Assembly (NCBI RefSeq): GCF_900186985.1
Contig: NZ_LT906447.1
Location: 1,550,001-1,614,000 of the forward strand
Source: Staphylococcus piscifermentans
Lineage (GTDB): Bacteria; Bacillota; Bacilli; Staphylococcales; Staphylococcaceae
DNA length: 64,000 bases
Direction: 5' to 3'
Within the stretch, counting starts at the first letter, position 1, and every line of letters begins with the position of its first letter. The notes beneath the pieces were generated by a model. The model did not search any database, had not been told where the DNA came from, and worked only from the letters and a program-made list of their open reading frames with translations. The position numbers and the translations under genes were made by a program. Below are positions 31,843 through 40,307 of this stretch, piece after piece.

Positions 31843-33045
31843 TTATATATCAAACGCTTGATATAACTCTTCTACAGCACGTTCACCGTTTTTAGCATCA
31901 ATCACGTAAGAAATGCTGATTTCTGATGTCGTGGTCTGATAAAAAGGAATACCTGCGTTAATGAGACTGATAAATGCTTTAGAAGCTACGCCTGACATAT
32001 CTCTCATACCAGAACCGATTAAAGAAATTTTGACGTATTCATCATTTAAATTATAATCTAAAGCTTTGTAACTTTCTGATAATTTTTCTAAAATCCCTTT
32101 AATTTGGGTAAGATCAGTATCTTTAATTGAAAAAGAAAGCTGTAAGCCGTCTAGATTAACGATTTGAGAAATCATATCTACATTAACTTGTCCTTCTTCT
32201 AATTCAGTAAATAATGCTGTCAGTAATTGATTATCAGAAAGGGGATAGCTGATAGTTACATGCATCATGTGTGTATCTAACGCTACTCCTGTAACTGCTT
32301 TCTTCTCTAAAATTTCTGTTTGTGACATAATCCATGTTCCTTTCACGTTTGATAATGTTCTGCCTAAATATAATGGGATATTATAATTATTTGCTAACTC
32401 GACACTGCGCGTTTCCAATACACCTGCACCTAGTGCACTCATTTCCATCATCTCTTCATAAGAGACTATACTTAAGCGCTTTGCATCTTTATATACTCTA
32501 GGATCGGTGGCATAAACGCCGTCGACATCTGTATAGATTTCACAAGGTGTCTGGTTAGCTGCTGCAAGTGCAACTGCAGTAGTATCTGAACCGCCGCGAC
32601 CTAATGTCGTCAGTTCAAATTCCTCATTGATTCCTTGGAAACCAGCTACTACTAAAACATCATTGGTTTCAAAGGCTTTGTCGAAAGTTTCTGGATTAAT
32701 TTCAGCAATTCTACTTTTCAAATGATGTCCTACTGTTTTAATGCCGGCTTGATAACCTGTCATTGCTTTCGCATTCACTCCGATATCATTTAATATCATC
32801 GACAGGTAGGAGACCGTTTGCTGCTCGCCCGTTGTAAGCAAAAGGGCAAGTTCTTGCTGTTTAGGTTCAGCTGTCAAAGCAGCAACATTTTCCATGAGTT
32901 GATCAGTGGTTTTCCCCATTGCACTGACAACTACAATTAATTGTTCGTCATTTTCTATTCTATCTTTCAGCATTTCAGCAATATTTTTAATTTTCGTAAA
33001 ATCACTGACCGACGAACCGCCGAACTTTAAAACACTTCTCTTCAT
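31843..33045 (-). CDS. lysC: lysine-sensitive aspartokinase
   Basis: Phosphorylates aspartate, the first step of the aspartate family pathway. The kinase domain (about 1-245) starts with LKFGGSSVSD and includes GRGGSDTTAVALAAA. Two ACT domains (about 255-400) are the usual site of lysine feedback. The start is ATG at 33045, giving MKRSVLKFGG, because GAGGAGG lies 10 bases upstream. The in-frame upstream extension runs into the leader. It is the first gene of the eight-gene operon and is directly preceded by a lysine riboswitch. Confidence 0.95.
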   Translation of the reverse strand: MKRSVLKFGGSSVSDFTKIKNIAEMLKDRIENDEQLIVVVSAMGKTTDQLMENVAALTAEPKQQELALLLTTGEQQTVSYLSMILNDIGVNAKAMTGYQAGIKTVGHHLKSRIAEINPETFDKAFETNDVLVVAGFQGINEEFELTTLGRGGSDTTAVALAAANQTPCEIYTDVDGVYATDPRVYKDAKRLSIVSYEEMMEMSALGAGVLETRSVELANNYNIPLYLGRTLSNVKGTWIMSQTEILEKKAVTGVALDTHMMHVTISYPLSDNQLLTALFTELEEGQVNVDMISQIVNLDGLQLSFSIKDTDLTQIKGILEKLSESYKALDYNLNDEYVKISLIGSGMRDMSGVASKAFISLINAGIPFYQTTTSEISISYVIDAKNGERAVEELYQAFDI

Positions 33046-33085
33046 TTTTAATATCCTCCTCGATAATAGGGGAGAATCACATATA

Positions 33086-33300
33086 TAAAAAAGCAAGTCC
33101 GGAATGCGAACTTGCTCGTAGATTTATATACAAGTGATGCACTCCATTATTTGGTAATAATGACAGACTGTTAGCTCTTAACCTGAAAGTCCAGCGATTA
33201 TAACTTGCCTTTATAATCACTTCGGCATCTCACCCTTTCTTTGCCGACTGTAAGCAGACAGTTAGTACAACAAATACTCTTGATTGATGCGCCTCATCAA
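33086..33300 (-). promoter_or_regulatory. lysine riboswitch (L-box) with terminator
   Basis: The minus-strand leader shows L-box elements in order: GATGAGGCGCATC with CAAGAGTA, then GGGTGAGATGCCGAAGTG, then GCTGGACTTT. A transcription terminator (33086-33118) with AGCAAGT/ACTTGCT arms and six T follows. Lysine binding should favour the terminator and shut off the whole lysC-to-lysA operon. Confidence 0.9.
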
Positions 33301-33327
33301 AATATTTATTTAATTAGTATGACTCAC

Positions 33328-33356
33328 ATTATACATAGTTCAAATTGAGAAGTAAA
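33328..33356 (-). promoter_or_regulatory. lysC operon promoter
   Basis: TTTACT (33351-33356) and TATAAT (33328-33333) on the minus strand, separated by 17 bp. It lies about 30 bp upstream of the L-box. Confidence 0.72.
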
Positions 33357-33513
33357 CCAAAAAAATAAGATTTTTAAAAATTTACTGAAAAAAACCTCTA
33401 TTCTGAAATCCATTTACTCAATTAGTGTAATTTCTATAATAGTACGGCGTTATCCAATTTGCATTCATCATTACCTTGCTAGAAACATTATAACCTAAAA
33501 TGCTTAATTAAAA

Positions 33514-33570
33514 CATAGAAAAAAGCTTGAAACAAGCGCATTTTCTATTCAGATAGCTACTGCCAATACA
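33514..33570 (-). repeat. composite repeat copy 1 (second hairpin downstream of the ABC-F gene)
   Basis: Read on the minus strand this block matches 63931-63986 with about four differences in 56 bp. It includes GGCAGTAGCTATCTG and a GCTTG/CAAGC hairpin followed by six T, so it can act as a second terminator. Confidence 0.75.
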
Positions 33571-33582
33571 GAAATTACGGAC

Positions 33583-33610
33583 TGAGGCAGATTAATGCCC
33601 CAGTCCGTAA
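33583..33610 (-). terminator. terminator of the ABC-F gene
   Basis: On the minus strand GGACTGGGGCA and TGCCTCAGTCC arms surround TTAATC, 16 bp after the stop. A member of the dispersed hairpin family, with a second hairpin (33514-33570) following. Confidence 0.78.
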
Positions 33611-33625
33611 TATAATAGTATATAT

Positions 33626-35227
33626 TTAGCTTAAAACGCCTGTTTCTTTGAGATATTCTTCATAACTGATTTCTTTAGATACAGCACCTTGAGGATTTAA
33701 ATCAATAACACGATTAGCAATAGTGTTAATAAATTCAAAGTCATGAGAAGTGAAAATGATAGAACCTTTAAATGATTTCAATCCATCATTCACTGCTGTA
33801 ATACTTTCTAAATCTAAGTGGTTAGTAGGTTCATCCATTAAAAGTACATTAGCGCTTGATAACATCATCTTACTTAACATACAACGTACTTTTTCGCCAC
33901 CAGATAAGACACTGGCTTTTTTCTTAACTTCTTCGCCGCTGAATAACATACGGCCTAAGAAACCACGCAAGAATGTTTCAGTTTGTTCATCTTCAGGTGC
34001 GTATTGGCGTAACCAATCTACTAAGGTCATGTCTACACCATCAAAGTATTCTGAATTGTCTTTAGGGAAGTAGGTTTGTGAAGTTGTAACGCCCCATTTG
34101 ACGCTACCTTCATCTGGTTCCATTTCACCCGCTAAGATTTTCAATAAAGTAGTTTTAGCAATTTCACTGTCGCCGACTAATACCGCTTTATCATTTGGAT
34201 CCATTGTAAATGAAATGTTATCTAATACTTTTTCACCATCGATTGTTTTAGAAAGATTTTCTACGAATAATAAGTCATTACCGATTTCACGTTCTGGCGT
34301 AAATTTAACAAATGGATATCTGCGTGAAGAAGGTTGAATATCATCTAATTCAATTTTTTCTAATTGTTTTTTACGGCTTGTTGCTTGTTTGGATTTAGAA
34401 GCATTCGCAGAAAAGCGTGCCACGAAATCTTGCAACTCTTTAATTTTTTCTTCTTTTTTCTTATTTTGTTCTTGAGCCATTTTTTGAGCTAATTGACTTG
34501 ATTGATACCAGAAATCGTAATTTCCTACGTAAACTTGTATTTTACCAAAGTCTAAATCTGCGATATGTGTGCAGACATTATTTAAGAAGTGTCGGTCATG
34601 AGAAACTACAATCACGGTATTTTCAAAATTGATTAAAAAATCTTCTAACCAATTGATGGCAGGAATATCTAAACCGTTCGTAGGCTCATCGAGTAATAGT
34701 ACATCAGGATCGCCGAATAGGCTTTGTGCTAACAACACTTTGATTTTTTGATTATTTTCAAGTTCAGACATTTTTTTATCTTGCAATTCTGCAGGAATAC
34801 CTAAACCAGAAAGTAGGGTAGCAGCGTCCGCTTCAGCGTTCCACCCGTTCATTTCAGCAAATTCACCTTCAAGTTCTGCTGCACGAATTCCATCTTCATC
34901 GCTGAAGTCCGGCTTCATATAAATTTTGTCTTTCTCTTTCATGACTTCAAATAAACGCTCATGACCTTTTATTACTACATCTAGCACTCGCTCATCTTCA
35001 TAAGCAAAGTGATCTTGTTTTAATATTGCTAAGCGTTCATTTTTCCCCATAGAAACATGACCAGTTTGTGAATCTAACTCGCCTGATAATATTTTTAAAA
35101 ATGTAGATTTGCCGGCACCATTAGCACCAATTAATCCATAGCAATTGCCTTCTGTAAATTTGATATTTACGTCTTCAAATAATTTGCGATCGCCAAATCG
35201 CAAACTCACATCCGTAACTTGTAACAT
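33626..35227 (-). CDS. ABC-F family ATPase (YkpA/YbiT-like)
   Basis: A 533-residue cytosolic protein with two ABC ATPase domains and no membrane segments, the ABC-F layout of ribosome-associated factors. The first domain has Walker A GANGAGKST and the second a degenerate loop GDSEIAKTT where GxxGxGKS/T is usual. The second signature VLSGGEKVR and Walker B LLMDEPTNHLD are intact, and the first signature is poor (MSELENNQKIK). The start is ATG at 35227 behind GGAGG. It is probably a translation factor rather than a resistance determinant. Divergent from cvfB. Confidence 0.87.
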   Translation of the reverse strand: MLQVTDVSLRFGDRKLFEDVNIKFTEGNCYGLIGANGAGKSTFLKILSGELDSQTGHVSMGKNERLAILKQDHFAYEDERVLDVVIKGHERLFEVMKEKDKIYMKPDFSDEDGIRAAELEGEFAEMNGWNAEADAATLLSGLGIPAELQDKKMSELENNQKIKVLLAQSLFGDPDVLLLDEPTNGLDIPAINWLEDFLINFENTVIVVSHDRHFLNNVCTHIADLDFGKIQVYVGNYDFWYQSSQLAQKMAQEQNKKKEEKIKELQDFVARFSANASKSKQATSRKKQLEKIELDDIQPSSRRYPFVKFTPEREIGNDLLFVENLSKTIDGEKVLDNISFTMDPNDKAVLVGDSEIAKTTLLKILAGEMEPDEGSVKWGVTTSQTYFPKDNSEYFDGVDMTLVDWLRQYAPEDEQTETFLRGFLGRMLFSGEEVKKKASVLSGGEKVRCMLSKMMLSSANVLLMDEPTNHLDLESITAVNDGLKSFKGSIIFTSHDFEFINTIANRVIDLNPQGAVSKEISYEEYLKETGVLS

Positions 35228-35408
35228 GAATTTCCTCCATAAATTGATATTTCTAACGCATGAATTATACCATAGATAAGCGATTCTTTCGACGGGATAA
35301 GTTTTTTGACGTGTTTCTTCATTAAAAAGAGTTGTTTTGAATGAAACTGTAAATTCAATACTCGAACGTGTTATAATGTTTCTAATACTGAAAGACAAAG
35401 GAGTAAAT

Positions 35409-36317
35409 ATGGCTTTAAGAGAAAATGATATTATTGGATCAATTGAATTCTTGAAAGTATTAGGGTTAAATGGTTCAACTTACGAATTAGAAGGTCCTAA
35501 TGGCGAAAAAGTAAAATTAAACCAATCAGAAGTCAATGAAGATGATGATTTAGAAGTGGGAGAGGAATATAGTTTCTTCATTTATCCAAACCGCTCAGGC
35601 GAATTATTTGCGACTCAAAATATGCCTGATATTACAACAAGCAAATATGATTACGTAAAAGTATTGAAAACTGATAGAGACGGCGCAAAAGTCGATGCCG
35701 GTTTACCAAGAGAAGTATTGATTCCTTGGGAAGATCTTCCGAAGATAAAATCACTCTGGCCTCAAAATGGTGATTATGTCTTAGCCACTTTACGTATTGA
35801 TAGTGAAAAACAAATGTTTGCGCGTTTAGCCACTGAAACAATTGTCAGCCAAATGTATACTCCAGTAAACAATGATGAACTGCAAAATAAGATGATAGAA
35901 GCAAGACCTTACCGTGTATTGAAAGTAGGAAGCTTCTTATTATCTAAAGACGGCTATAAAATTTTTGTCCATGAGAGTGAACGTAAATCTGAACCAAGAT
36001 TAGGGGAACTCGTTGAAATCCGCGTAATTGGTCATAATGAAAAAGGGGAATTGAATGGTTCCTTCTTACCATTTGCACATGAACGTTTAGACGAAGATGG
36101 ACAAGTCGTGTTTGATTTACTTGTAGAATATGACGGTGAACTTCCATTTTGGGATAAATCCAGTCCAGAAGCTATTAAAGAAGTCTTTAATATGAGTAAA
36201 GGGGCATTCAAGCGTGCTATCGGACATCTCTACAAAAGAAAAATCATCGATATTGAAACTGGAAAAATACGTTTAACTAAAAAAGGAGAAGCACTCGCTA
36301 CTTCTGAAAATGAATAA
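35409..36317 (+). CDS. cvfB: S1-domain RNA-binding virulence regulator CvfB
   Basis: A 302-residue RNA-binding protein with three S1-like OB domains and a C-terminal winged-helix domain (about 230-302, SPEAIKEVFNMSKGAFKRAIG). In S. aureus CvfB promotes agr-dependent toxin expression. The start is ATG at 35409 (MALRENDIIGS) behind AAAGGAG. The gene is divergent from the ABC-F gene with 181 bp between them. The original terminator behind it has been split by an insertion sequence. Confidence 0.92.
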   Translation: MALRENDIIGSIEFLKVLGLNGSTYELEGPNGEKVKLNQSEVNEDDDLEVGEEYSFFIYPNRSGELFATQNMPDITTSKYDYVKVLKTDRDGAKVDAGLPREVLIPWEDLPKIKSLWPQNGDYVLATLRIDSEKQMFARLATETIVSQMYTPVNNDELQNKMIEARPYRVLKVGSFLLSKDGYKIFVHESERKSEPRLGELVEIRVIGHNEKGELNGSFLPFAHERLDEDGQVVFDLLVEYDGELPFWDKSSPEAIKEVFNMSKGAFKRAIGHLYKRKIIDIETGKIRLTKKGEALATSENE

Positions 36318-36326
36318 CTGTTAAAG

Positions 36327-36339
36327 AGCTGGGACCAAA
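36327..36339 (+). terminator. left arm of the cvfB terminator, split by the IS
   Basis: GAGCTGGGAC pairs, with G-U pairs, with GTCTCCGCTC at 37834-37843, which is followed by a T run. The insertion sequence lies in what was the loop. Together they would rebuild a member of the dispersed terminator family. Confidence 0.7.
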
Positions 36340-36346
36340 TGTACTG

Positions 36347-36387
36347 CACCCCTAAAGTTGAACCTGAAAAATTCAACTTTAGGGGTG
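36347..36387 (+). promoter_or_regulatory. left-end hairpin enclosing the orfA ribosome-binding site
   Basis: CACCCCTAAAGTTGAA and TTCAACTTTAGGGGTG are a perfect 16-bp inverted repeat with a nine-base loop. The 3' arm contains AGGGGTG, the ribosome-binding site of orfA, so transcripts entering from outside would mask it. Confidence 0.75.
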
Positions 36388-36394
36388 TTTATTT

Positions 36395-36919
36395 ATGAAT
36401 AAAAAATATAATTTAGAATTCAAGCTTCAATTGATAAAAGAATATAAAACAGGTCCTCTAGGCTATGAATTATTATCAAAAAAATATAATATTCATGATT
36501 CTTATATTAGGACTTGGATTTATCAGTATGATACCTTCGGTATAAAAGGATTGACTGCCGGTATGAAAAAAAGAAAATATTCCCAAGAAGAGAAAGTTGA
36601 AATACTAGAATATAGATTAAAACATCAATTATCATACAAAGAGACTGCCAAAAAATTTAATATTGTCAATCCGAATATTATTGCGCAATGGCAGAAGAAA
36701 CTTAATGAATATGGTATTCTTGGCTTAAAGCCAAAACCGAAAGGTCGTGTACCTAAAACGATGAAAAAGAAGAATACCGAAACCAATAACCAACCGTTAA
36801 ATGAAACTGAAAGAGAAGAGTTGGAGAGATTACGTCATGAAAATAAATTGCTTGAAATCCAAATTGAACTTGAAAAAAAGTTACAATCCTTAGCTCGCAA
36901 AAATCAAACAAGGAAATAG
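36395..36919 (+). CDS. IS150-group OrfA, helix-turn-helix protein
   Basis: A 174-residue DNA-binding protein that recognises the IS ends. It has two helix-turn-helix units (about residues 8-50, YELLSKKYNIHDSYIRTWI, and 60-105, YKETAKKFNIVNPNIIAQW). A C-terminal leucine-zipper-like coiled coil (about 138-168) follows. The start is ATG at 36395, 8 bases after AGGGGTG. Near its end lies the slippery heptamer A-AAA-AAG (36874-36880), where ribosomes can shift to frame -1 and make the OrfAB transposase. Confidence 0.93.
   Translation: MNKKYNLEFKLQLIKEYKTGPLGYELLSKKYNIHDSYIRTWIYQYDTFGIKGLTAGMKKRKYSQEEKVEILEYRLKHQLSYKETAKKFNIVNPNIIAQWQKKLNEYGILGLKPKPKGRVPKTMKKKNTETNNQPLNETEREELERLRHENKLLEIQIELEKKLQSLARKNQTRK
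36874..36880 (+). other. programmed -1 frameshift site
   Basis: The heptamer A-AAA-AAG is read as GAA AAA AAG in the orfA frame. From it the -1 frame is open through to the end of orfB, so slippage yields a fused OrfAB protein. It is the same heptamer used by IS150 and dnaX. Confidence 0.8.
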
Positions 36920-36936
36920 TTTCAGCTATTATTGAG

Positions 36937-37797
36937 TTGAGGAAAGAAAAGGATTATCAGCTGAATCACGTTTTAGAAGTCGCTAATATCGCTAAAAGTG
37001 TCTATCATTATTGGAAGTATAATTTAGGTATGAAAGAAGAGAAAGATGCTCCGTTGATTAAATTGATTAAACAAATCATTGAAAAGCATAATAACCGAGT
37101 AGGTTATCGCAGAATTACCCTGGAACTTAAGGAAATGGGTCATAAAATTAATCATAAAAAGGTCTTGAGACTAACAAAGGAAAATAATCTTTTATGTACA
37201 AAGTTCAGTCATAAAAGCAGAAGCTACAAGTCTTATAAAGGCAATACTGGAGAAATCACTAAAAATATACTGAATCGCAGATTCATGTCTGATAGACCTT
37301 ACCAAAAATTATTAACAGATATTACTCAATTCAATATCATGAACACTAATACTAAACTCTATTTATCACCTGTTTTAGATGTGTTTTCAAAAGAAATTAT
37401 TGCTTATTCTATTAGCAAAAATCCAACTTTGGATTTAGCGATGTCATCTTTAGACGAAGCTATTTTAAATATTCCGCAATTAAATTATCGAACTACAGTT
37501 CATTCTGATCAGGGTTGGCATTATCAGCATAAACTTTGGGTGGAAACCCTTAAAAATCATCGTATTTTTCAAAGCATGTCTCGAAAAGGCAATTGTTATG
37601 ATAATTCTCCCATGGAGAATTTCTTCGGATTATTAAAGCAAGAGATGTTTTATGGAGAAGAATTTAGCTCTTATGAAGAGTTGGAATTAGAAATACACAA
37701 ATATATTGAATACTATAATAATGTAAGAAGAAAAATAAATTTAAAAGGCAAGACTCCTGTTGAATACAGAAATCTTGCCTTAAAAGAAATAGTCTAA
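36937..37797 (+). CDS. IS150-group OrfB, DDE transposase
   Basis: A 286-residue integrase-fold catalytic domain (rve). The DDE residues are visible as LLTDITQFN, VHSDQGWHY and NSPMENFFGLLKQE, with the usual 35-residue spacing class between the second D and E. An N-terminal HTH_21 region (about 40-95) precedes it. It is probably produced mainly as an OrfAB fusion by -1 frameshifting. The TTG at 36937 is only a nominal start. The frame is intact. Confidence 0.92.
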   Translation: MRKEKDYQLNHVLEVANIAKSVYHYWKYNLGMKEEKDAPLIKLIKQIIEKHNNRVGYRRITLELKEMGHKINHKKVLRLTKENNLLCTKFSHKSRSYKSYKGNTGEITKNILNRRFMSDRPYQKLLTDITQFNIMNTNTKLYLSPVLDVFSKEIIAYSISKNPTLDLAMSSLDEAILNIPQLNYRTTVHSDQGWHYQHKLWVETLKNHRIFQSMSRKGNCYDNSPMENFFGLLKQEMFYGEEFSSYEELELEIHKYIEYYNNVRRKINLKGKTPVEYRNLALKEIV

Positions 37798-37827
37798 CCA
37801 AAAGTTCAACTTTTGGGGTTCACTACA
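37798..37827 (-). repeat. right inverted repeat of the IS
   Basis: The end reads inward as TGTAGTGAACCCC and also contains a short self-complementary stretch CCAAAAGTT/AACTTTTGG, mirroring the hairpin at the left end. Confidence 0.85.
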
Positions 37828-37830
37828 AAA

Positions 37831-37853
37831 TAGTGTCTCCGCTCTTTTTTTTC
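37831..37853 (+). terminator. right arm of the split cvfB terminator
   Basis: GTCTCCGCTC followed by eight T. It complements the left arm at 36327-36336 on the other side of the IS. Confidence 0.65.
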
Positions 37854-38146
37854 GGGATAACAACATGATTTTAATTAAGATTATAGTAACCTCCAACCTT
37901 TCTCAATTGTAATACAACTGTAAAAAATAGCTTAAAATTAAGTATTATCCCAGATAAATCCCCAAAATTCTCTCTACACGAAAACTTTTTAAAAATTTTT
38001 TCAGCAAATTATCTATTAAAAATGCATTGAGCAATTATGAACTTAATATTAACGCAGTATTAAAGCGTTGATACTACAAGGGTTCCAGACGTTATATTAA
38101 CTTTGTAAAGATTGTAAATTTAAGAAGGTGTTTCATTCACGATTAA

Positions 38147-38174
38147 TTTACAATTCCTCTATTTTGAATTAACA
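38147..38174 (+). promoter_or_regulatory. possible PhoP box upstream of pstS
   Basis: TTTACA, TCTATT and TTAACA occur with 11-base periodicity, like the TT(A/C/T)ACA repeats bound by PhoP in Firmicutes. The middle repeat is poor and no clean -10 is fixed. The rest of 37854-38272 is AT-rich leader with no recognised gene. Confidence 0.35.
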
Positions 38175-38272
38175 ATACGCATGTAATATATGAGTTGAAA
38201 GTAATTACATACAGCTTGAGCAAACAAAAATTCACAACGCTCAAATGTTTATTTTTAGGAGGATTTCTTACA

Positions 38273-39208
38273 ATGAAAAAGTGGCAAGTATTAGGAACTA
38301 CAGTAATTGGTGCTTCATTATTATTAGGTGCATGTGGCAACGGCGGTAACGGCGGCGGAGACAGCAAGGAAAGTGACGCTAAAGGAGAAGTAAAAGGTGA
38401 CGGTTCTTCAACTGTAGGACCAATTGTCGAAGTTTTAAATGAGAAATTTAATAAAAAATATCCAAACATTACTGTATCATCTGCAACATCAGGTACTGGC
38501 GGCGGATTTGAAAAATTCATTGCTGGTGAAACGGACTTCTCAAATGCTTCACGTCCTATCAAACCTGAAGAGAAAAAGAAATTGGATGATAAAAATGTTA
38601 AATTCAGCGACTTCAAGATCGCTCAAGACGGTGTAACAATCGCAGTTAACAAAGACAACGATTTCGTTAAAGAATTAACAATCGATGATTTGAAAAAAAT
38701 CTACTCTGGACAAGCTAAAACTTGGAAAGATGTAAACCCTAAATACCCAGCTAAAGAAATTAAAGCATTCTCACCTGACCAATCACATGGTACTTACGAC
38801 TTCTTTAGTGAAGAAGTAATGGACAAAGGCGATATCAAAGCTGAGAAAAACGCTGATACAAACGTAATCGTTCAATCAGTTAAAAACAATAAAGAAGGTA
38901 TTGGTTACTTCGGTTATAACTTCTATGAACAAAATAAAGATAAATTGAAAGAAGTTAAAATCAAAGGTAAGGACGGTAAAGCAATTGAACCAACTAAGAA
39001 AACAATCCAAGATTCTTCATACGCTTTAAGTCGTCCATTATATATCTACACTAACGATAAGAAATTGAAAGACAACAAAGCATTTGGCACATTCATGAAG
39101 TTCGTACTTGAAGATAAAGGTAAATCAGCTGAAAAAGCTGGATACGTTGCACTTCCTAAAAAAGACTATGATGACCAACTTAAAAAGTTAAAAGACTTAA
39201 CTAAATAA
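38273..39208 (+). CDS. pstS: phosphate ABC transporter substrate-binding lipoprotein
   Basis: A 311-residue phosphate-binding lipoprotein. The signal peptide [21 protein letters not shown] ends in a lipobox with Cys21 as the lipid site (shown as a landmark). A Gly/Asn linker follows, and the phosphate-binding loops GDGSSTVGP and [10 protein letters not shown] are clear. The start is ATG at 38273 behind TAGGAGG. It heads pstSCAB-phoU and is followed by a hairpin that probably keeps its mRNA level above that of the permease genes. Confidence 0.95.
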   Translation: MKKWQVLGTTVIGASLLLGACGNGGNGGGDSKESDAKGEVKGDGSSTVGPIVEVLNEKFNKKYPNITVSSATSGTGGGFEKFIAGETDFSNASRPIKPEEKKKLDDKNVKFSDFKIAQDGVTIAVNKDNDFVKELTIDDLKKIYSGQAKTWKDVNPKYPAKEIKAFSPDQSHGTYDFFSEEVMDKGDIKAEKNADTNVIVQSVKNNKEGIGYFGYNFYEQNKDKLKEVKIKGKDGKAIEPTKKTIQDSSYALSRPLYIYTNDKKLKDNKAFGTFMKFVLEDKGKSAEKAGYVALPKKDYDDQLKKLKDLTK

Positions 39209-39277
39209 TCACAGCATCACTCAAGTTGAACATCGATTTGCACTAGAGGTTAAACCCTCTCACATAATGTACTTGTC

Positions 39278-39299
39278 CACCCGAGCTGTGTCTCGGGTG
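39278..39299 (+). terminator. intercistronic hairpin pstS-pstC
   Basis: CACCCGAG and CTCGGGTG arms with a six-base loop and few T afterwards. It could be an attenuating terminator or a 3'-end stabiliser for pstS mRNA. A weaker AGAGG/CCCTCT hairpin precedes it. Confidence 0.6.
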
Positions 39300-39379
39300 T
39301 ACTTATTTCATTGAAATCACACACAATTTATTCAATAAATAAACTTATTAATTTTTCCAAGGGAAGGAAGAAGGGAATT

Positions 39380-40306
39380 ATGAAATCTCAAGGCTCTGTC
39401 AGAGAGATGATCGCAAACAACCAAAAGAAAAAGAAAGGGTTAAGCGATAAAATTGTACCGATTATTCTAGCAATTATCGCAATCATTTCTATCTTAACAA
39501 CGATTGGTATTTTGGTCACACTCTTAACTGAAACAATTACATTTTTCACTCGTGTTTCACTCACTGAATTCTTATTCACTAAAGATTGGAATCCGTTCTC
39601 ATCAACACCTAAATATGGGATTTGGGCATTGATTCTAGGTACTTTGAAAGTAACATTTATTGCTACAATTTTTGCAGTACCTGTTGGTTTAGGTGCAGCT
39701 ATCTATTTAAGCGAATATGCATCAACACGTATGCGCAAGATTATTAAACCTATTTTAGAAATCTTAGCCGGTATTCCGACAATTGTTTTTGGTTTCTTCG
39801 CATTAACTTTCGTAACACCGATGTTGCGCCACGTTTTCCCAGACTTAGGAAGCTTTAACTCTATCAGTCCTGGTTTGGTAGTTGGGGTTATGATTATTCC
39901 ATTAATCACAAGTTTAAGTGAAGACGCAATGGCTTCTGTGCCTAATAAAATCCGTGAAGGTGCACTAGGCTTAGGCGCAACAAAATTCGAAGTATCCTTA
40001 AAAGTGGTATTACCAGCAGCAGTTTCTGGTATTGTCGCATCAATTGTCTTAGCAATCTCAAGAGCAATCGGTGAAACAATGATTGTATCATTAGCAGCAG
40101 GTAGTACTCCGGACCCATCATTCAGCTTAACTGGTTCTATCCAAACTATGACAGGTTATATCGTACAAGTAGCAACTGGTGATGCGACATTCGGATCTGA
40201 TATTTATTACAGTATTTATGCAGTAGGGTTCACACTCTTCCTCTTTACACTTGTAATGAATTTAATTTCTCAATGGATTTCAAAACGCTTCAGAGAGGAG
40301 TATTAA
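39380..40306 (+). CDS. pstC: phosphate ABC transporter permease PstC
   Basis: A 308-residue membrane permease with about six helices. It forms the phosphate channel with PstA. The EAA-type loop that docks on PstB is seen in KIREGALGLGATKFEVSLKV. The start is ATG at 39380 with GGAAGAAGGG upstream, and a longer in-frame extension from 39311 has no ribosome-binding site. It ends 1 bp before pstA. Confidence 0.95.
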   Translation: MKSQGSVREMIANNQKKKKGLSDKIVPIILAIIAIISILTTIGILVTLLTETITFFTRVSLTEFLFTKDWNPFSSTPKYGIWALILGTLKVTFIATIFAVPVGLGAAIYLSEYASTRMRKIIKPILEILAGIPTIVFGFFALTFVTPMLRHVFPDLGSFNSISPGLVVGVMIIPLITSLSEDAMASVPNKIREGALGLGATKFEVSLKVVLPAAVSGIVASIVLAISRAIGETMIVSLAAGSTPDPSFSLTGSIQTMTGYIVQVATGDATFGSDIYYSIYAVGFTLFLFTLVMNLISQWISKRFREEY

Positions 40307-40307
40307 G

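Larger units (their letters stand above)
36340..37827 (+). mobile_element. intact IS3-family (IS150-group) insertion sequence
   Basis: A 1488-bp element bounded by imperfect inverted repeats. The left end starts TGTACTGCACCCC and the right end, read inward, TGTAGTGAACCCC, matching at 21 of 24 positions. A probable 3-bp target duplication AAA lies at 36337-36339 and 37828-37830. It encodes OrfA and OrfB in the overlapping -1 arrangement typical of IS3, and the TGTACTGCACCC end resembles that of IS150. All catalytic motifs are intact, so it may still be mobile. Confidence 0.92.

Noticed and set aside
33379-33393. CodY-like sequence AATTTACTGAAAAAA upstream of the lysC promoter
   Set aside because: It has three mismatches in AT-rich DNA, too weak to call as a site without binding data.
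38143-38616. 157-codon frame antisense to pstS
   Set aside because: It mirrors the Gly-rich pstS coding sequence, has no start signal and is Pro/Ser rich.
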